Shown: in pieces, positions 50,716-59,618 of the stretch
Numbering within the stretch: position 1 is the stretch's first letter
Layout: each line of letters starts with the position of its first letter
Assembly: GCF_024227715.1 (NCBI RefSeq)
Contig: NZ_CP100448.1
Location: forward strand, 2,501,655-2,565,654
Direction: 5' to 3'
Length of the DNA: 64,000 nucleotides
From: Halomarina litorea
GTDB lineage: Archaea; Halobacteriota; Halobacteria; Halobacteriales; Haloarculaceae
Notes under the pieces: model-generated
What the model saw: the letters and a program-made list of their open reading frames with translations, nothing else
The model's database searches: none
What the model was told of the DNA's origin: nothing
Program-made: the position numbers and the translations under genes

Positions 50716-51405
50716 ATGGGTCTCTCACGACGACACTACCTGACCGCAGTCGGGTCGGCCGCGGTGCTCCTGCCGGTATCCGTGGGTGCTTCGGGCATCC
50801 CCGCGGGCGGTGTCACGGGGCAGGTCGTCCAGTCCGACTCGCGGTTCCTCGAGTACGAACGCGACGAGAACGACGACATCACGTTCGTCGACCCGCGGAC
50901 GGGGACGCGATTCGAGACGCGCGGCGACGACCTCGACTTCGACGACGTGGGCGTGCGCTGTCGCGAGCGACCGGATCGCCTCCGCGGTGACTTCACGCGC
51001 CGCAACCTGCCGGGGCTCCCCGACACGGTCCGGTTCCAGCGCCGCGACCCGCGATTCCGGTTCCGGACCGACATCGGCGGCGAACGCGTCGACAACGACT
51101 TCGACGGCCTGCGCCACGACTTCTCGGTCGAGGGCGGCAGCACGCAGGTCGAAGACGAGGGGCAGGGCGAACGCGACAGCATCCAGTACCGCGGTCGGAC
51201 GTTCACCCTCGACTTGCGGCGCGACCGGCGCATCCGCGTTCGGGGGGCGCTCCGCTTCGACTTCAACGGGCGCGACGACGTGGACTTCCGGGACGGCGAG
51301 GTTCGCTTCAGGTCCGACGCCCGCAGGTTCCGCTGTCGGAGTCGACTGCTCGACCTGGAGTTCGACCGCCGGACCCGGGACTTCGACGCCCGCCGCGTGA
51401 CCTGA
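50716..51405 (+). CDS. Secreted Arg/Asp-rich hypothetical protein
   Basis: A 229-residue protein with a twin-arginine-like N-terminus (SRRHYLTAVGSAAVLLPVSVGAS). The mature part has very high and near-equal Arg and Asp content, with repeated beta-like segments (FRFRTDIGGERVDNDFDGL, RDRRIRVRGALRFDFNGRDD, VRFRSDARRFRCRSRLLDLEFD). Such Arg load is unusual for a halophile surface protein. Two pairs of Cys might be linked. No domain recognised. The gene lies between the TRAM-like gene and the protease and has its own upstream gap. Confidence 0.6.
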   Translation: MGLSRRHYLTAVGSAAVLLPVSVGASGIPAGGVTGQVVQSDSRFLEYERDENDDITFVDPRTGTRFETRGDDLDFDDVGVRCRERPDRLRGDFTRRNLPGLPDTVRFQRRDPRFRFRTDIGGERVDNDFDGLRHDFSVEGGSTQVEDEGQGERDSIQYRGRTFTLDLRRDRRIRVRGALRFDFNGRDDVDFRDGEVRFRSDARRFRCRSRLLDLEFDRRTRDFDARRVT

Positions 51406-51479
51406 TAGTCCAGTCGGTTCGGACATCGAGACTGACCGACCCGCCGCCGGACGGGTCAGATTGTGATAGAAACGTGTAG

Positions 51480-51608
51480 GACGACCTTTTCGAATACAAT
51501 CTCACGAAATCTAGCCATATTATAGCCTATTTGGATGTTTTTGGAGCCGTTTTGCCGTAAAAATACGATGCTTTAATATACAATGACACCGAGACCCCGA
51601 CCGGAGGT
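51480..51608 (+). promoter_or_regulatory. AT-rich upstream region of the protease
   Basis: About 100 bases before the protease ATG are far lower in GC than the rest of the window (runs such as ccatattatagcctattt and gccgtaaaaatacg). A TATA element (ctttaatata, 51571-51580) lies about 30 bases from the ATG at 51609. Such patches often carry activator sites or reflect transfer. Confidence 0.55.
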
Positions 51609-53477
51609 ATGGCAAGCGGAAACATATCGCGACGGAGACTACTGCGCACCGTCGGTGTCGGTGCCGTCGGGGTCGGACTCGCCGCTGGGCAGGCGTCGGG
51701 TCGGGTCGACGGGGAACGGTACGTAGTGGGGACGGCAGCGCGCCGCGGGGCGCTCGCCGCAAAGCACAACGCACAGAACGTCGACAGGGAGATCGACTTC
51801 GGCGAGGAGGGGGGTGCAGTCGCCGGGCAGTTCTCCGATTCGGACGCGCGGGCACTCGAAGCCGACCCGAACGTCCGATACGTCGAACCGGACTACGAGG
51901 TGCAGGCGTTCGCCGAGTCGGAGCCGTGGGGGGTCGACCGGGTCGGCGCGCTCGCCGCCCACGCGAAGGGGGCGACGGGCGGCGGGGCGCACATCGCGAT
52001 TCTCGACACCGGCATCGACGCCGACCACCCCGACCTGCGCGCGAACGTCGGGGAGGGCTACGCCGTCGAGGAGTGCGACGGGCCCGACTGTACGAGCGAC
52101 TGGGACGACGACCACAGCCACGGCACTCACTGCGCCGGCATCGCCGACGCCGTGGACAACTCGCGGGGCGTCGTCGGCGTCTCGACGGGCGCGACGCTCC
52201 ACTCGGTGAAGGTACTCACTGGGGAGGGGAGCGGGTCCGCCTCGGGCGTCGCCGAGGGCATCACGTGGGCCGCAGACCAGGGCCACGACGTCATCAGCAT
52301 GAGCCTCGGCGGGGACTCCTCGTCGTCGGTCATCCGGGACGCGGTGCAGTACGCCTGGGAGAAGGGTGCCGTCATCGTCGCCGCGGCGGGCAACAGCGGT
52401 CCCTGCGTTGACTGCGTCCGCTACCCGGCGAAGTACCCCGAGGTCATCGCCGTCAGCGCGACGGACGACGACGACGGCCTCGCGGGGTTCTCGTCGGTCG
52501 GCGAGGAGGTGGAACTCGCCGCACCGGGTAGCGACGTACTCTCGACGGTCGTCGGCGGCGCCTACCGCCGGTACTCCGGCACCTCGATGGCGACGCCGCA
52601 CGTCGCCGGGGCCGTCGGGGTCCTCATGGGCAACGGCCTCTCTAACAGCGAGGCCCGCCAGCGACTCCGGGACACCGCAGAGGACGTCGGCCTGCGCGAC
52701 ACCCAGCAGGGCTACGGCCTGCTCGACGTGGCGAAGGCCGTCGGCGCCGACGACGGCGACCGGCCGGACGACCCCGACGAACCGGACGAACCGGACGAGC
52801 CGCCGCAGGGCCTCAGCGTCACGACCGGCGAGGCCACCGCGGTCACCGAGGAGGGGGCGACCCTCCCCGGCGAACTCACGAGCCTCGGCAGCGCGAGCGA
52901 GGCCGCCGTCGGCTTCGAGTACTGGCCGCAGGGCGACGAGGACTCGAAGGAGACGGTCAAGGCCGACCAGCTCGACGAGCCGGGGCCGTTCAGCCTCGAC
53001 GTCGACGGGCTGGAGGCGAACGTCACCTACGTGTTCAACGCCGCCGCCGTCGGCGACGACGACAGCCAGGACCGCGGCGAGGCCCGGACGTTCACCACCG
53101 GCGGGGACGGCGGCGACCAGCCCGACGACCCCGACGACCCCGACGAACCGGACGAGCCGAACGACCCGCGCGCCCCGACCGTCGTGACCGGCGAGGCCCG
53201 GGACATCGACGACAACTCCGTCGACCTGTACGGCGAACTGACGGACCTCGGCGACGCCGAGGCGGTCGAACCGGTGTTCGTCTTCTGGGAGAAGGGCAAC
53301 CGGAGCCGAACCGAAGACGAGGACGACGCCTTCGACATGGAGCGTCCCGGTCCGTTCGACGAGACCGTCATGGGCCTCGAACCGGACACGACGTACGTCT
53401 ACGTCGCCCGGTGTGTCACCGAGGACGGCCGTGTGGCCGAGGGCGAGCCCCGCGAGTTCACGACCCGGGCGGACTGA
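51609..53477 (+). CDS. Halolysin-like subtilisin (S8) protease with two C-terminal beta domains
   Basis: A 622-residue exported serine protease. Twin-arginine signal NISRRRLLRTVGVGAVGVGL (residues 5-24), then an I9-like propeptide (about 35-100), then the catalytic domain with Asp133 (ILDTGID), His171 (HGTHCAG), the oxyanion Asn262 (AAAGNSGP) and Ser326 (GTSMATPH). Two linkers of Asp/Pro/Glu repeats (about 382-398 and 500-518) separate it from two related FN3-like domains, each opening with a TGEA motif. Halolysins degrade external protein in high salt and usually end in a different extension, so the tandem domains are distinctive. Confidence 0.93.
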   Translation: MASGNISRRRLLRTVGVGAVGVGLAAGQASGRVDGERYVVGTAARRGALAAKHNAQNVDREIDFGEEGGAVAGQFSDSDARALEADPNVRYVEPDYEVQAFAESEPWGVDRVGALAAHAKGATGGGAHIAILDTGIDADHPDLRANVGEGYAVEECDGPDCTSDWDDDHSHGTHCAGIADAVDNSRGVVGVSTGATLHSVKVLTGEGSGSASGVAEGITWAADQGHDVISMSLGGDSSSSVIRDAVQYAWEKGAVIVAAAGNSGPCVDCVRYPAKYPEVIAVSATDDDDGLAGFSSVGEEVELAAPGSDVLSTVVGGAYRRYSGTSMATPHVAGAVGVLMGNGLSNSEARQRLRDTAEDVGLRDTQQGYGLLDVAKAVGADDGDRPDDPDEPDEPDEPPQGLSVTTGEATAVTEEGATLPGELTSLGSASEAAVGFEYWPQGDEDSKETVKADQLDEPGPFSLDVDGLEANVTYVFNAAAVGDDDSQDRGEARTFTTGGDGGDQPDDPDDPDEPDEPNDPRAPTVVTGEARDIDDNSVDLYGELTDLGDAEAVEPVFVFWEKGNRSRTEDEDDAFDMERPGPFDETVMGLEPDTTYVYVARCVTEDGRVAEGEPREFTTRAD

Positions 53478-53570
53478 CCCGTCCCACCTCACTTCGTCCC
53501 GCCTCACTCCGTCGCGCCCGTGCGGTGACGGCGCGACAGATTCACCCGAGCGGCGCGCCTCTCTCGACCC

Positions 53571-53732
53571 GTGACAGACACAGACGACATGCGCGGGCCG
53601 TGGGCGCTCGCGCTCGGGATGGCCGCAATCGCCGCCGGCACCGTCGCCGTGAGCACGCTCCGACGACTCGCCCGGCGGCGGGACGACCCCGACGACTCCG
53701 ACCGCGAGCGGGCGGGACCGCCCGGGTCGTAG
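53571..53732 (+). CDS. Small single-helix membrane protein
   Basis: GTG 53571 opens a 53-codon frame (ending TAG 53732) with a short acidic N-terminus, one hydrophobic helix (about residues 8-27: PWALALGMAAIAAGTVAVST) and a basic then acidic tail. ATG 53589 is an internal alternative start. Too short to assign a family; codon bias supports it. It sits 93 bases after the protease and 61 before the GH13 gene. Confidence 0.5.
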   Translation: MTDTDDMRGPWALALGMAAIAAGTVAVSTLRRLARRRDDPDDSDRERAGPPGS

Positions 53733-53793
53733 CCCGCCCCGACCGCGCGGTACCCGCTGAGTTCTTATATCGCTGTGACGACTTGAGGGGGTA

Positions 53794-55524
53794 ATGGACT
53801 GGCACGACGAACTATCCTGGTGGCAGACGGCGGTGGTCTACCAGATCTATCCGCGGAGCTTCAACGACTCTCGGGAGGACACGGAGAGTGCGCGCCGAAC
53901 CGACGGTGAGGGGTCGGTGAGACACCCGGCGGGTCGCCCGCTCCCCGGAGACGGCGTCGGGGACATCCCCGGCATCGTCGAGCGACTCGACTACCTCGCG
54001 GACCTCGGGGTGGACGTGGTGTGGCTCAGCCCCGTCTACGACTCCCCGCAGGTCGACAACGGCTACGACGTGCGCGACTACCGGGCCATCGACGAGTCGT
54101 TCGGGACGCTCGCCGACATCGACCACCTCGTCGACGAACTCCACGCCCGCGGGATGCGTCTCGTGATGGACCTCGTCGTCAACCACACCTCCGACCAGCA
54201 CGAGTGGTTCGAGGCGTCGCGCCGCGGCGAGGAACCCTACGACGACTACTACATCTGGCGCGAGGGACACGACGGCGGCCCGCCGAACAACTGGGAGGCG
54301 GTGTTCGGCGGGTCGGCGTGGTCCTACGACGAGACGCGCGGCGAGTACTACCTCTCGGTGTTCAGTTCCTCGCAACCGGACCTCAACTGGGCGAACTCGC
54401 GCGTGCGTAAAGAAGTCCACGACGTGGTCCGGTGGTGGCTCGACCGGGGCGTCGACGGCTTCCGCATGGACGTGGTGAACTTTATCTCGAAGACGCCGGG
54501 GCTGCCCGACGGCGACCCGGACGGGAACGTCGTCGGGAGCGAGCACTTCATCGACGGCCCGGAGGTGACCGCGTACCTCCGGGAACTCCACGACGCGGTC
54601 CTCTCGGAGTACGACGCGATGACCGTCGGCGAGATGCCCGGCGTCAGCGTCGAGGCGGCCCGCGCGTACCTCGAGGCCGGACTGGACATGGTGTTTCACT
54701 TCGACCACGTCAACGTCGGCGTCGGCAAGTCCGGCATCTGGGACGTCCCCGAGTGGGAACTGCCGGAACTGAAGTCGGTCATCGACGAGTGGCAGAGCGG
54801 CCTCGAGGAGTACTGGAACGCGCCCTATCTCGGCAACCACGACCAGCCACGCGCCGTCTCCCGGTTCGGCGACGAGTCGTTCCGGGAGGAGTCGGCCACG
54901 GCGCTCGCGACGCTCCTGTTGACCCTGCGCGGGACGCCGTTCGTCTATCAGGGCGACGAACTCGGGATGACGAACTACCCCTTCGGGACGCCCGAGGAGT
55001 TCCGCGACATCGAGACGCGCCAGTACGTCCAGGAGGCGTTGAGCGGCGGGGAGCGGACCTTCGAGGACATCGCGCCCGCCGTCCGGTTCTGGAGCCGCGA
55101 CAACGCCCGGACCCCCATGCAGTGGACCGACGGCTCGAACGCCGGGTTCACGACGGGCGACCCGTGGCTCCCGGTCAACCCGAACCACGAGACGGTCAAC
55201 GCCGAGGCCGAACGCGCCGACCCGGAGTCCGTCTGGCACTACTACAGGCGGGCCATCGCGCTCAGGAAGGCCCACCCGGGCCTCGCGGCGGGGGACTTCG
55301 ACCACCTGATTCCCGACCACCCATCGGTGTTCGCCTACCGCCGCGACGGCGGGCGCTACCTCGTCGCCTGCAATCTCTCTGCGGAACCGGCGACGGTCGA
55401 CCTGCCCTGGACGTGGGAGGGCGCGGACCGCCTCATCGGGAACTACCCCGCGGACGACGAGGGCGGCCCGACGCTCGCGCTCCGGCCCTACGAGGCCCGC
55501 GTGTACGGGGCGGGGGTCGACTGA
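53794..55524 (+). CDS. GH13 alpha-glucosidase (oligo-1,6-glucosidase-like)
   Basis: A 576-residue glycoside hydrolase cleaving terminal alpha-glucosides of maltose or isomaltose-type oligosaccharides. The (beta/alpha)8 catalytic residues are Asp226 (GFRMDVV), Glu280 (TVGEMPG) and Asp350 (GNHDQPR), with MDLVVNHTS at 125-133. Between SFNDS and GVGDIPG, where family members read D-S-x-G-D-G-x-G-D, this one carries an insertion of about 24 residues (27-51). A cttatatcg TATA element lies about 28 bases upstream. The convergent GH13 gene ends one base away. Confidence 0.92.
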   Translation: MDWHDELSWWQTAVVYQIYPRSFNDSREDTESARRTDGEGSVRHPAGRPLPGDGVGDIPGIVERLDYLADLGVDVVWLSPVYDSPQVDNGYDVRDYRAIDESFGTLADIDHLVDELHARGMRLVMDLVVNHTSDQHEWFEASRRGEEPYDDYYIWREGHDGGPPNNWEAVFGGSAWSYDETRGEYYLSVFSSSQPDLNWANSRVRKEVHDVVRWWLDRGVDGFRMDVVNFISKTPGLPDGDPDGNVVGSEHFIDGPEVTAYLRELHDAVLSEYDAMTVGEMPGVSVEAARAYLEAGLDMVFHFDHVNVGVGKSGIWDVPEWELPELKSVIDEWQSGLEEYWNAPYLGNHDQPRAVSRFGDESFREESATALATLLLTLRGTPFVYQGDELGMTNYPFGTPEEFRDIETRQYVQEALSGGERTFEDIAPAVRFWSRDNARTPMQWTDGSNAGFTTGDPWLPVNPNHETVNAEAERADPESVWHYYRRAIALRKAHPGLAAGDFDHLIPDHPSVFAYRRDGGRYLVACNLSAEPATVDLPWTWEGADRLIGNYPADDEGGPTLALRPYEARVYGAGVD

Positions 55525-55525
55525 G

Positions 55526-57256
55526 TCAGGTCGGACCCGCGCTCGCGCCGTCCTCGCCGACCCGGAGCCACGCGAACCCGTAGCCGTCGAGGTCGACGGT
55601 GGGCGACCCGTCGCCGCCGATGGCCGGGTCGCCGAGGAGCACCCGGAGCGATCCGCCGTCGGCGTCGGGCAGGTCGAGGCGGACCGTCCGCGGGTCGGCC
55701 CCGAGGTTGTGGACCACGACCACCGTCCGCCCCTCGTGGTCGAACCGGTGGGCGAACGTCGCCGGGTCGTCGGTGTCGAGCAGCGTGAGACGGCCCGACC
55801 CGACCGCGGGACAGGACTTCCGCACACCGACGAGTTCCTGGACGAACCGGAGCAGCGAGTCGGGGTCGGTCCACTGGTCTGCGGCGTTCACCCGGTCGGG
55901 ACCGAACGCCCCGTCGACGACGGGCGCGACGAGCGACTCCGAACTCGCCGAGGAGAACCCGGCGTTCGGGCCGTCGGTCCACTGCATCGGCGTGCGAACC
56001 GCGCCCCGCCCCGGCACGTCGAGGGCCTCGCCCATCCCGAGTTCGTCGCCGTAGAGCACCAGCGGCGTCCCCGGCATCGAGAACACGAGGCTGAACGCCT
56101 GCTTCAGGCGGTCGCGGTCGCCGTCGAGCATGGGCGCGAGGCGGCGGCGGATGCCCCGCCCGTAGATGCGCATGTCCTCGTCGGGGGCGAAGCGGTCGAA
56201 GACGACGCGCTGGTCCTCCGGCGGGAGGCGACCGAGGTTGAGTTCGTCGTAGTTGCGCAGGAAGTTCGCCCACTGGCCGGCCTCGGTGGCCTCCGCGAGG
56301 TCCGTCAGGCACCGCTTCAGGGGGGTCGCCGTCTCGGTGGCCAGCGCGCCGAACAGGTGGGCGTTGAGGACGAAGTTGAGCAGAAGGTCCATCTCCTCGC
56401 CTGTCTCGGCCGCCGCGTCGGGGTCCGACGACCCGCCGTCGCCTTCGAGAACCGAACCGGGCAGGCGGTGCCCGCCGAAGTACGTGACGAGGTCCTCGGG
56501 GTCGTCGTCGGCCTCGGCGAGGAGGACCACCTCGCCGTTCGTCCGGGCGGCGTTCGCCCGCAGTTCGCGGAGGATGGCGTGCGGGTCGTCCATCTCGGGT
56601 TCGCCGGGGCGCTTCTGCTGGATCATCAGCGTCGCCGCGTCGATGCGGAAGCCGTCGACGCCGAGTTCCAGCCAGAAGTCCACGATCTTGTGTATCTCCT
56701 CTCGCACGTCCGGGTTCTGAAGGTCGAGGTCGGGCTGGAACGGGTAGAAGCGGTGGAAGTAGTAGGCGTCGGCGGCCTCGTCGTAGGTCCACACCCGGTC
56801 GTCCTCGACCTCGCCGGGGAACACCGACCCCCACTCGGGGGCCTCGCTCGGGTCGTCGGTCCAGACGTAGTAGTCGCGGTACTTCGAGTCGGGGGCCTCG
56901 CGGGCCCGCTGGAACCACGGGTGTTCGGTGGAGGTGTGGTTGACGACGAGGTCCACGATGACGCGGATGCCGCGCTCCTCGGCGGCCTGCAGGAACTCCA
57001 CCACGTCGCCGAGCGTTCCCAACCGACTGTCCACGGCGTAGTAGTCCCGCACGTCGTAGCCGTTGTCGCGGTTCGGCGTGTCGTAGAACGGGAGCAACCA
57101 GAGGCAGTCGACCCCCAGTCGGTCGAGGTAGTCGAGTCGCTCGGTCAGTCCCTCGAAGTCGCCCACACCGTCGCCGTCGCTGTCCTGAAACGCCTCGACG
57201 TCGATGGCGTAGATGACCGCGTTCTCGAACCAGCGTGCGCCTCGGGAGACGGTCAT
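55526..57256 (-). CDS. GH13 alpha-amylase/trehalose-synthase-like enzyme
   Basis: A 576-residue GH13 protein closest in pattern to trehalose synthase-type enzymes: FQDSDGDGVGDFEGL near residue 23, Asp206 (GFRIDAATLM, nucleophile), Glu248 (LLAEADDD, acid/base) and Asp337 (FLRNYDELNL). The last motif normally reads NHD; here the His is Tyr336. The C-terminal beta domain starts near residue 480. Likely reactions are maltose/trehalose interconversion or maltooligosaccharide hydrolysis, but the altered motif leaves this uncertain. It is convergent with the alpha-glucosidase, with only base 55525 between the stop codons. Confidence 0.88.
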   Translation of the reverse strand: MTVSRGARWFENAVIYAIDVEAFQDSDGDGVGDFEGLTERLDYLDRLGVDCLWLLPFYDTPNRDNGYDVRDYYAVDSRLGTLGDVVEFLQAAEERGIRVIVDLVVNHTSTEHPWFQRAREAPDSKYRDYYVWTDDPSEAPEWGSVFPGEVEDDRVWTYDEAADAYYFHRFYPFQPDLDLQNPDVREEIHKIVDFWLELGVDGFRIDAATLMIQQKRPGEPEMDDPHAILRELRANAARTNGEVVLLAEADDDPEDLVTYFGGHRLPGSVLEGDGGSSDPDAAAETGEEMDLLLNFVLNAHLFGALATETATPLKRCLTDLAEATEAGQWANFLRNYDELNLGRLPPEDQRVVFDRFAPDEDMRIYGRGIRRRLAPMLDGDRDRLKQAFSLVFSMPGTPLVLYGDELGMGEALDVPGRGAVRTPMQWTDGPNAGFSSASSESLVAPVVDGAFGPDRVNAADQWTDPDSLLRFVQELVGVRKSCPAVGSGRLTLLDTDDPATFAHRFDHEGRTVVVVHNLGADPRTVRLDLPDADGGSLRVLLGDPAIGGDGSPTVDLDGYGFAWLRVGEDGASAGPT

Positions 57257-57355
57257 TCGTTCGCCGATTCGCAGGGCGAGGACAAAAGTGACGATGCACG
57301 CACGCGAAAGTCGGACGGTCCGCCAGTCGGGTCGGTCGCCCCGACTCGGGCGGGG

Positions 57356-57802
57356 TCAATCGGGGTGCCTGACGATGTGGACGTCGTAGTGCGGGTCCTC
57401 GGAGACGGGCGACCCGACGCTCGTGACCGGTGAGGTGACCCGCCCAGCGTTCTCGCTGCCGACGAAGACGATGGAGACGTCGAGTTCGTGGGCCACCTGC
57501 CGAATGCGACGGCTGATGTCCATCGTCGTGGAGGCCATCGAACTGGTGTTCTCGGTGTGTTCGACCCGGACCGTCGCGTCGGGTGCCACCTCGCGCGCGC
57601 GGTCAGCGATGCGTTCGCCGACCGTCTCGGCGTCGAACGCTTCGTCCCCACGGAGCCACCCGCGTTCCTCGGCGAACTCGGCGTCGGGCGGGACGACGAC
57701 GAGGACGACGACCTCCTCGCCGGTCAGTTCGCCGAACCGCGTCGCGCGGGCGACGGCGGTCCGCGAGAGGTCGGACCCGTCGAACGGAGCCAGGAGAACC
57801 AT
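57356..57802 (-). CDS. Universal stress protein (UspA family)
   Basis: A 148-residue UspA-fold protein. MVLLAPFDGSDLSRTAVARA forms the first strand-loop-helix; GEEVVVLVVVPP the second strand. Near the C-terminus, DVSIVFVGSENAGRVTSPVTSVGSPVSEDPHYDVHIVRHPD gives the G-x2-G-x9-G(S/T)-like nucleotide-binding pattern in degenerate form, so ATP binding is uncertain. Haloarchaea have many UspA paralogues. A gap of 59 bases separates it from the DUF5789 gene upstream on the same strand. Confidence 0.85.
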   Translation of the reverse strand: MVLLAPFDGSDLSRTAVARATRFGELTGEEVVVLVVVPPDAEFAEERGWLRGDEAFDAETVGERIADRAREVAPDATVRVEHTENTSSMASTTMDISRRIRQVAHELDVSIVFVGSENAGRVTSPVTSVGSPVSEDPHYDVHIVRHPD

Positions 57803-57861
57803 ACCACCTCCACGGGACGCGCCGGCATAACTCCTGTCGGTGGAGCGAGCGGTCGGCCGCC

Positions 57862-58227
57862 TCAGAGCGACTCGGTCTCGTCGACGCTCTCCTCTACCTC
57901 CTCCAGGTCGCGTCCCTCGTTGGCCTCGCTCTTGCCCTCCGCCCTGCCCGTCAGTTCGCCGTAGAGGGCCTCGCGGACCTCCTCCGCACTGCCGAACTCG
58001 TCGCGACCCGTGTTGGTCATGCGGTCGAAGACGCTCCCCAGCGACTCCGTCTCGTTGGGCATGTCGAGTGGCTGGTCGGCGTACTCCTTGGCGAGTTCCT
58101 CGCTCCTGACGGGGTACTTCCGTCCGCCGAGGTCCTCCTCGACCGACTCCATGATGCGCTCGACGCTCTCGGCACGGTCGTGCTTTCGCTGCTCCGCACG
58201 GTCCTGGGCGCGGTCTCGGTCGGTCAT
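57862..58227 (-). CDS. DUF5789-like haloarchaeal protein
   Basis: A 121-residue acidic protein starting with a strongly charged Arg/Glu helix, then KYPVRSEELAKEYADQPLDMPNETESLGSVFDRM and EFGSAEEVREALYGEL. This pattern, with a YPV-S-x-EEL start and a later YG-E/A motif, matches DUF5789 as far as I recall. No function is known. It is the first gene before UspA in the minus direction and could be in the same transcript. Confidence 0.65.
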   Translation of the reverse strand: MTDRDRAQDRAEQRKHDRAESVERIMESVEEDLGGRKYPVRSEELAKEYADQPLDMPNETESLGSVFDRMTNTGRDEFGSAEEVREALYGELTGRAEGKSEANEGRDLEEVEESVDETESL

Positions 58228-58295
58228 TGTCGTACCCGGTGAGTAGACGCCTCGGACACAAAGGCGTGCGGGCCCGCCTGTGCAGGGTCGCCGGG

Positions 58296-59489
58296 TCAGT
58301 TCGTCGTGAGGATCTCGACGACGTCGCGGTGGTCGAGCGGGTGGTCCGCGCCGATCTGGCGCTTCGACCGGCAGTCGACGCCGTGCAGGAGGCCGTCGCC
58401 GATGTCCGAGTGCAGGAAGTACGCGAAGTCCTCGGTGGTCGCGTCGGGCGGCAGGAGGAAGCAGTCCCGGAGGACCTTCCCCTCGTCCGTGACGACGCCC
58501 TTCGCGCTCCCGGGGAAGATGGCCTTCACGCCGAGGACGTCGAAGAGGGCGCTCTCGAGGGCCGCCTGCACGCCCGTCCCCTCGAAGGCGGTGACGAAGT
58601 CGCGGATCTGTTCGAGGCCGCGCTTCTGGTCCATCGAGACGTCACCCACCACCTCGAAGTCCGACGCGCCGGGCGTGTAGTCGACGACGTCGTTCTCGGC
58701 GGCCTTCTTGAGTGCTCGCTCGGCGTGGGCGCTGACGGGGACGAACGTGAGGTGGTCGTAGTCGGGGTCGGCGGTTATCTCCTCGTAGTTGGCCTGCGCC
58801 TCGGGCGTGTCCATCTTGTTGGCCGCGATGACCATCGGCTTCGTGCGCTTTCGAATCTCGCGGGCGAGTTCGAGTTTCGCCGCCTCGTCCCACGCGTCGG
58901 GGTCCAGTTCCATCCCCATCGCGAGGATGACCTGCTTCATCTGGTCCTTGTTGATGCCGAAGGCGTCCATCTGTTCGGCCAACGACACCTCGATGTCCTT
59001 GTCGGTCCCGTGGTAGCCGTTGCGATAGCGCTCGATGCCTTTCTTCAGGACGCCGAGGTACCACTGGTCGAGTTCCTCCTCGAGGAAAGCGATGTCCTCG
59101 CGGGGGTCGTGGCCCTCGGTCGGTTCGCCCTCGATGTCGGTCTTCCCGGAGAAGTCGACGACGTGGACGAGGACGTCCGCCTCGTTGAGGTCGGTGAGAA
59201 ACTGGTTGCCCAGTCCCTTCCCCTCGTGGGCACCGGGGATGAGGCCGGCGACGTCCACGAGTTTCGTGGGGACGAAGCGCGTCCCGTCGTCGCAGAACCC
59301 CGTCTCGGGGGTGCACGTCTCGCCGAACTCGGGGGCGGCACACTCCACGCGCACGTACGCCTCCCCGATGCTCGGGTCGATGGTGGTGAACGGGTAGGCC
59401 CCCTCGGGCACGTCGTTCATCGTCGCCGCGTTGAAGAAGGAGGACTTGCCCACGGATGGCTTGCCCACGAGACCGATCTTGTAGCTCAT
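58296..59489 (-). CDS. YchF/OBG-like translational ATPase/GTPase
   Basis: A 397-residue YchF-family P-loop protein, involved in translation and stress response in other organisms and, unlike most Obg relatives, able to use ATP. G1 is GKPSVGKSS (residues 9-17), G3 DVAGLIPGAHEGKGLG, G4 is NKMD at about 255, and the C-terminal TGS-like domain ends at HPLDHRDVVEILTTN. The coiled helical insertion after G3 is normal for the family. A small Cys pair near the N-terminal third (ETCTPETGFCDDGTR) is an archaeal feature. Single-gene unit. Confidence 0.93.
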   Translation of the reverse strand: MSYKIGLVGKPSVGKSSFFNAATMNDVPEGAYPFTTIDPSIGEAYVRVECAAPEFGETCTPETGFCDDGTRFVPTKLVDVAGLIPGAHEGKGLGNQFLTDLNEADVLVHVVDFSGKTDIEGEPTEGHDPREDIAFLEEELDQWYLGVLKKGIERYRNGYHGTDKDIEVSLAEQMDAFGINKDQMKQVILAMGMELDPDAWDEAAKLELAREIRKRTKPMVIAANKMDTPEAQANYEEITADPDYDHLTFVPVSAHAERALKKAAENDVVDYTPGASDFEVVGDVSMDQKRGLEQIRDFVTAFEGTGVQAALESALFDVLGVKAIFPGSAKGVVTDEGKVLRDCFLLPPDATTEDFAYFLHSDIGDGLLHGVDCRSKRQIGADHPLDHRDVVEILTTN

Positions 59490-59618
59490 TGACCCTCGTC
59501 GGGAGTGGGGTCGCTAAGGGGTTGCGTCTCGGTCCGTAGTTGGCACGCGAACGCATGGCAGTCGCCTCGGCCACCCGTCGGCCCCCGAAGTGATGGGCCG
59601 CCCCCTCCTACCGCGGGC

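Noticed and set aside
51639-53507. Minus-strand frame nearly coextensive with the protease
   Set aside because: It is a mirror of the GC-biased codon pattern of the plus-strand halolysin, lacks any motif, and the protease has its full catalytic triad.
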